Part shown: piece after piece, positions 5,597-6,519 of the stretch
Numbering within the stretch: position 1 is the stretch's first letter
Layout of the letters: each line of letters begins with the position of its first letter
Assembly: GCA_937934355.1 (NCBI GenBank)
Contig: CALGZY010000115.1
Location: 1-6,519, forward strand
Reading direction: 5' to 3'
DNA length: 6,519 nt
Origin: an uncultured Collinsella sp.
GTDB lineage: Bacteria > Actinomycetota > Coriobacteriia > Coriobacteriales > Coriobacteriaceae
The notes under the pieces: generated by a model
Database searches by the model: none
Seen by the model: only the letters and a program-made list of their open reading frames with translations
What the model was told of the DNA's origin: nothing
Made by a program: the position numbers and the translations under genes

Positions 5597-6519
5597 CTAG
5601 TTGGCTATGACGCCTTCGGTCCAGGCCTCGACATCTTCGATGCGCAGGACGTTGGCGACCTCGGCCACGCAGTCGACGCTGGCAAGCTCGGCGGCGGCAG
5701 CCTGGACGTCCTTCTCGAGCGCGCGGTGCGTCAGGAAGATGACCGAGCAGGCATCGCTGACGCCCGACTTGCCGTCCTCGACCTGGTTGATGAGCGAAAT
5801 CGAGATGTTGTGCTTGGCAAAGATGTCGACCGTCTCGGACAGGGCGCCCACGCGGTCGGCGACCTTCAGACGCACATAGTACTTGGTCTGGAGCTCGTCC
5901 ATGGGCTTAAAGGCGAGGTTGTGGCCATAGGGCTCAATCTCGGGCAGCGGAGCCACGCCGCGGCTGATCTGCTCGGAGAGCGACAGGATGTCGCCCACGA
6001 CGGCGCTCGCGGTGGGGAAAGAGCCTGCGCCGGCACCGTAGAACATGGTCTCGCCCACGGCGTCGCCTACCACGTAGACAGCGTTCATGGCGCCGTTGAC
6101 CTTGGCAAGCATGTGGTCGGCGGGGATCAGCGTGGGATGCACACGGACGTCGACGCCGGCGTCGGTATTGCGGGCGATGCCGAGCAGCTTAATGGTGTAG
6201 CCGAGCTCGCGGGCCTGGGCGATGTCCTCGGCGCCGATGGCACGGATACCCTGCTGGTAGACATCGTCGGTGGTCACGCGGGTGCCAAAGCCGATGGAGG
6301 CGAGGATTGCCGTCTTGCTGGCAGCGTCGAAGCCGTCGACGTCGGCGGACGGGTCGGCCTCGGCATAGCCCTTTGCCTGGGCGTCGGCGAGCACGTCAGC
6401 GTAATCGGCGCCCTCGGCGTCCATGCGCGACAGGATGTAGTTGGTGGTGCCGTTGAGGATTCCGGCGATGGTCAGGATCTTGTTGCCCACCAGGTCGTGC
6501 TCGAGCGTGCTGACAATGG
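5597..6519 (-). CDS. hom: Homoserine dehydrogenase (partial, 5' end outside window)
   Basis: Hom reduces aspartate semialdehyde to homoserine with NAD(P)H, the branch point toward threonine and methionine, in the cytoplasm. The visible 306 residues start mid-gene: the reading continues unbroken to the right edge (IVSTLEHDLVGNKI...), so the GTG codon at 6490 is internal. Fragment residues 19-27 are GILNGTTNY. Residues 46-68 match the homoserine dehydrogenase signature A-x3-G-...-DP-x2-D-V-x-G-x-D-x3-K exactly, including the catalytic Lys68. Residues about 213-294 form a C-terminal ACT domain (YYVRLKVADRVGALSETV), usually the site of threonine feedback inhibition. The N-terminal NAD(P)-binding domain, normally about 130 residues, lies right of the window. 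The stop is TAG at 5597-5599, followed by a strong terminator. There is no sign of fusion to aspartokinase in the visible part, because the ACT domain ends the protein. Confidence 0.96.
   Translation of the reverse strand, partial: IVSTLEHDLVGNKILTIAGILNGTTNYILSRMDAEGADYADVLADAQAKGYAEADPSADVDGFDAASKTAILASIGFGTRVTTDDVYQQGIRAIGAEDIAQARELGYTIKLLGIARNTDAGVDVRVHPTLIPADHMLAKVNGAMNAVYVVGDAVGETMFYGAGAGSFPTASAVVGDILSLSEQISRGVAPLPEIEPYGHNLAFKPMDELQTKYYVRLKVADRVGALSETVDIFAKHNISISLINQVEDGKSGVSDACSVIFLTHRALEKDVQAAAAELASVDCVAEVANVLRIEDVEAWTEGVIAN

Overview
This window looks like a chromosomal housekeeping segment of a GC-rich gut actinobacterium of the class Coriobacteriia, with Collinsella or a close relative the most likely source. 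That assignment rests on the strong G/C preference at third codon positions, the single-chain long form of PurL, and my memory of similar proteins. I ran no database search. The strong codon bias creates long open frames opposite the real genes, including one of 817 codons opposite purL. I treat these as shadows.

Layout, left to right. (1) Positions 1-2596, minus strand: the N-terminal 865 codons of purL, which runs off the left edge. (2) 2597-2780: a divergent control region between purL and the next gene. (3) 2781-4343, plus strand: a complete Kef-type (CPA2) cation:proton antiporter with a charged cytoplasmic tail and no TrkA/RCK domain. (4) 4344-4626: the intergenic gap between two convergent genes. 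It holds six alternating copies of a 14-bp inverted motif, spaced exactly 32/30/32/30/32 bp apart, followed by a strong bidirectional terminator. (5) 4627-5376, minus strand: a 249-residue short-chain dehydrogenase/reductase with the full catalytic tetrad, which resembles BaiA-type hydroxysteroid dehydrogenases as well as FabG. (6) 5377-5596: the SDR promoter region and the terminator of the upstream gene. (7) 5597-6519, minus strand: the C-terminal 306 residues of homoserine dehydrogenase (hom) with its ACT domain, running off the right edge.

The genes do not form one pathway. PurL belongs to purine synthesis, Hom to threonine/methionine synthesis, the antiporter to ion and pH homeostasis, and the SDR reduces or oxidises an unknown substrate. 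Each appears to be its own transcription unit: purL and the antiporter diverge, the antiporter and the SDR converge on a shared terminator, and hom is separated from the SDR by its own terminator. The feature least explained by ordinary annotation is the periodic inverted-repeat array at 4359-4528. It resembles a REP/BIME-type element and its substitutions favour folding of the plus-strand RNA.
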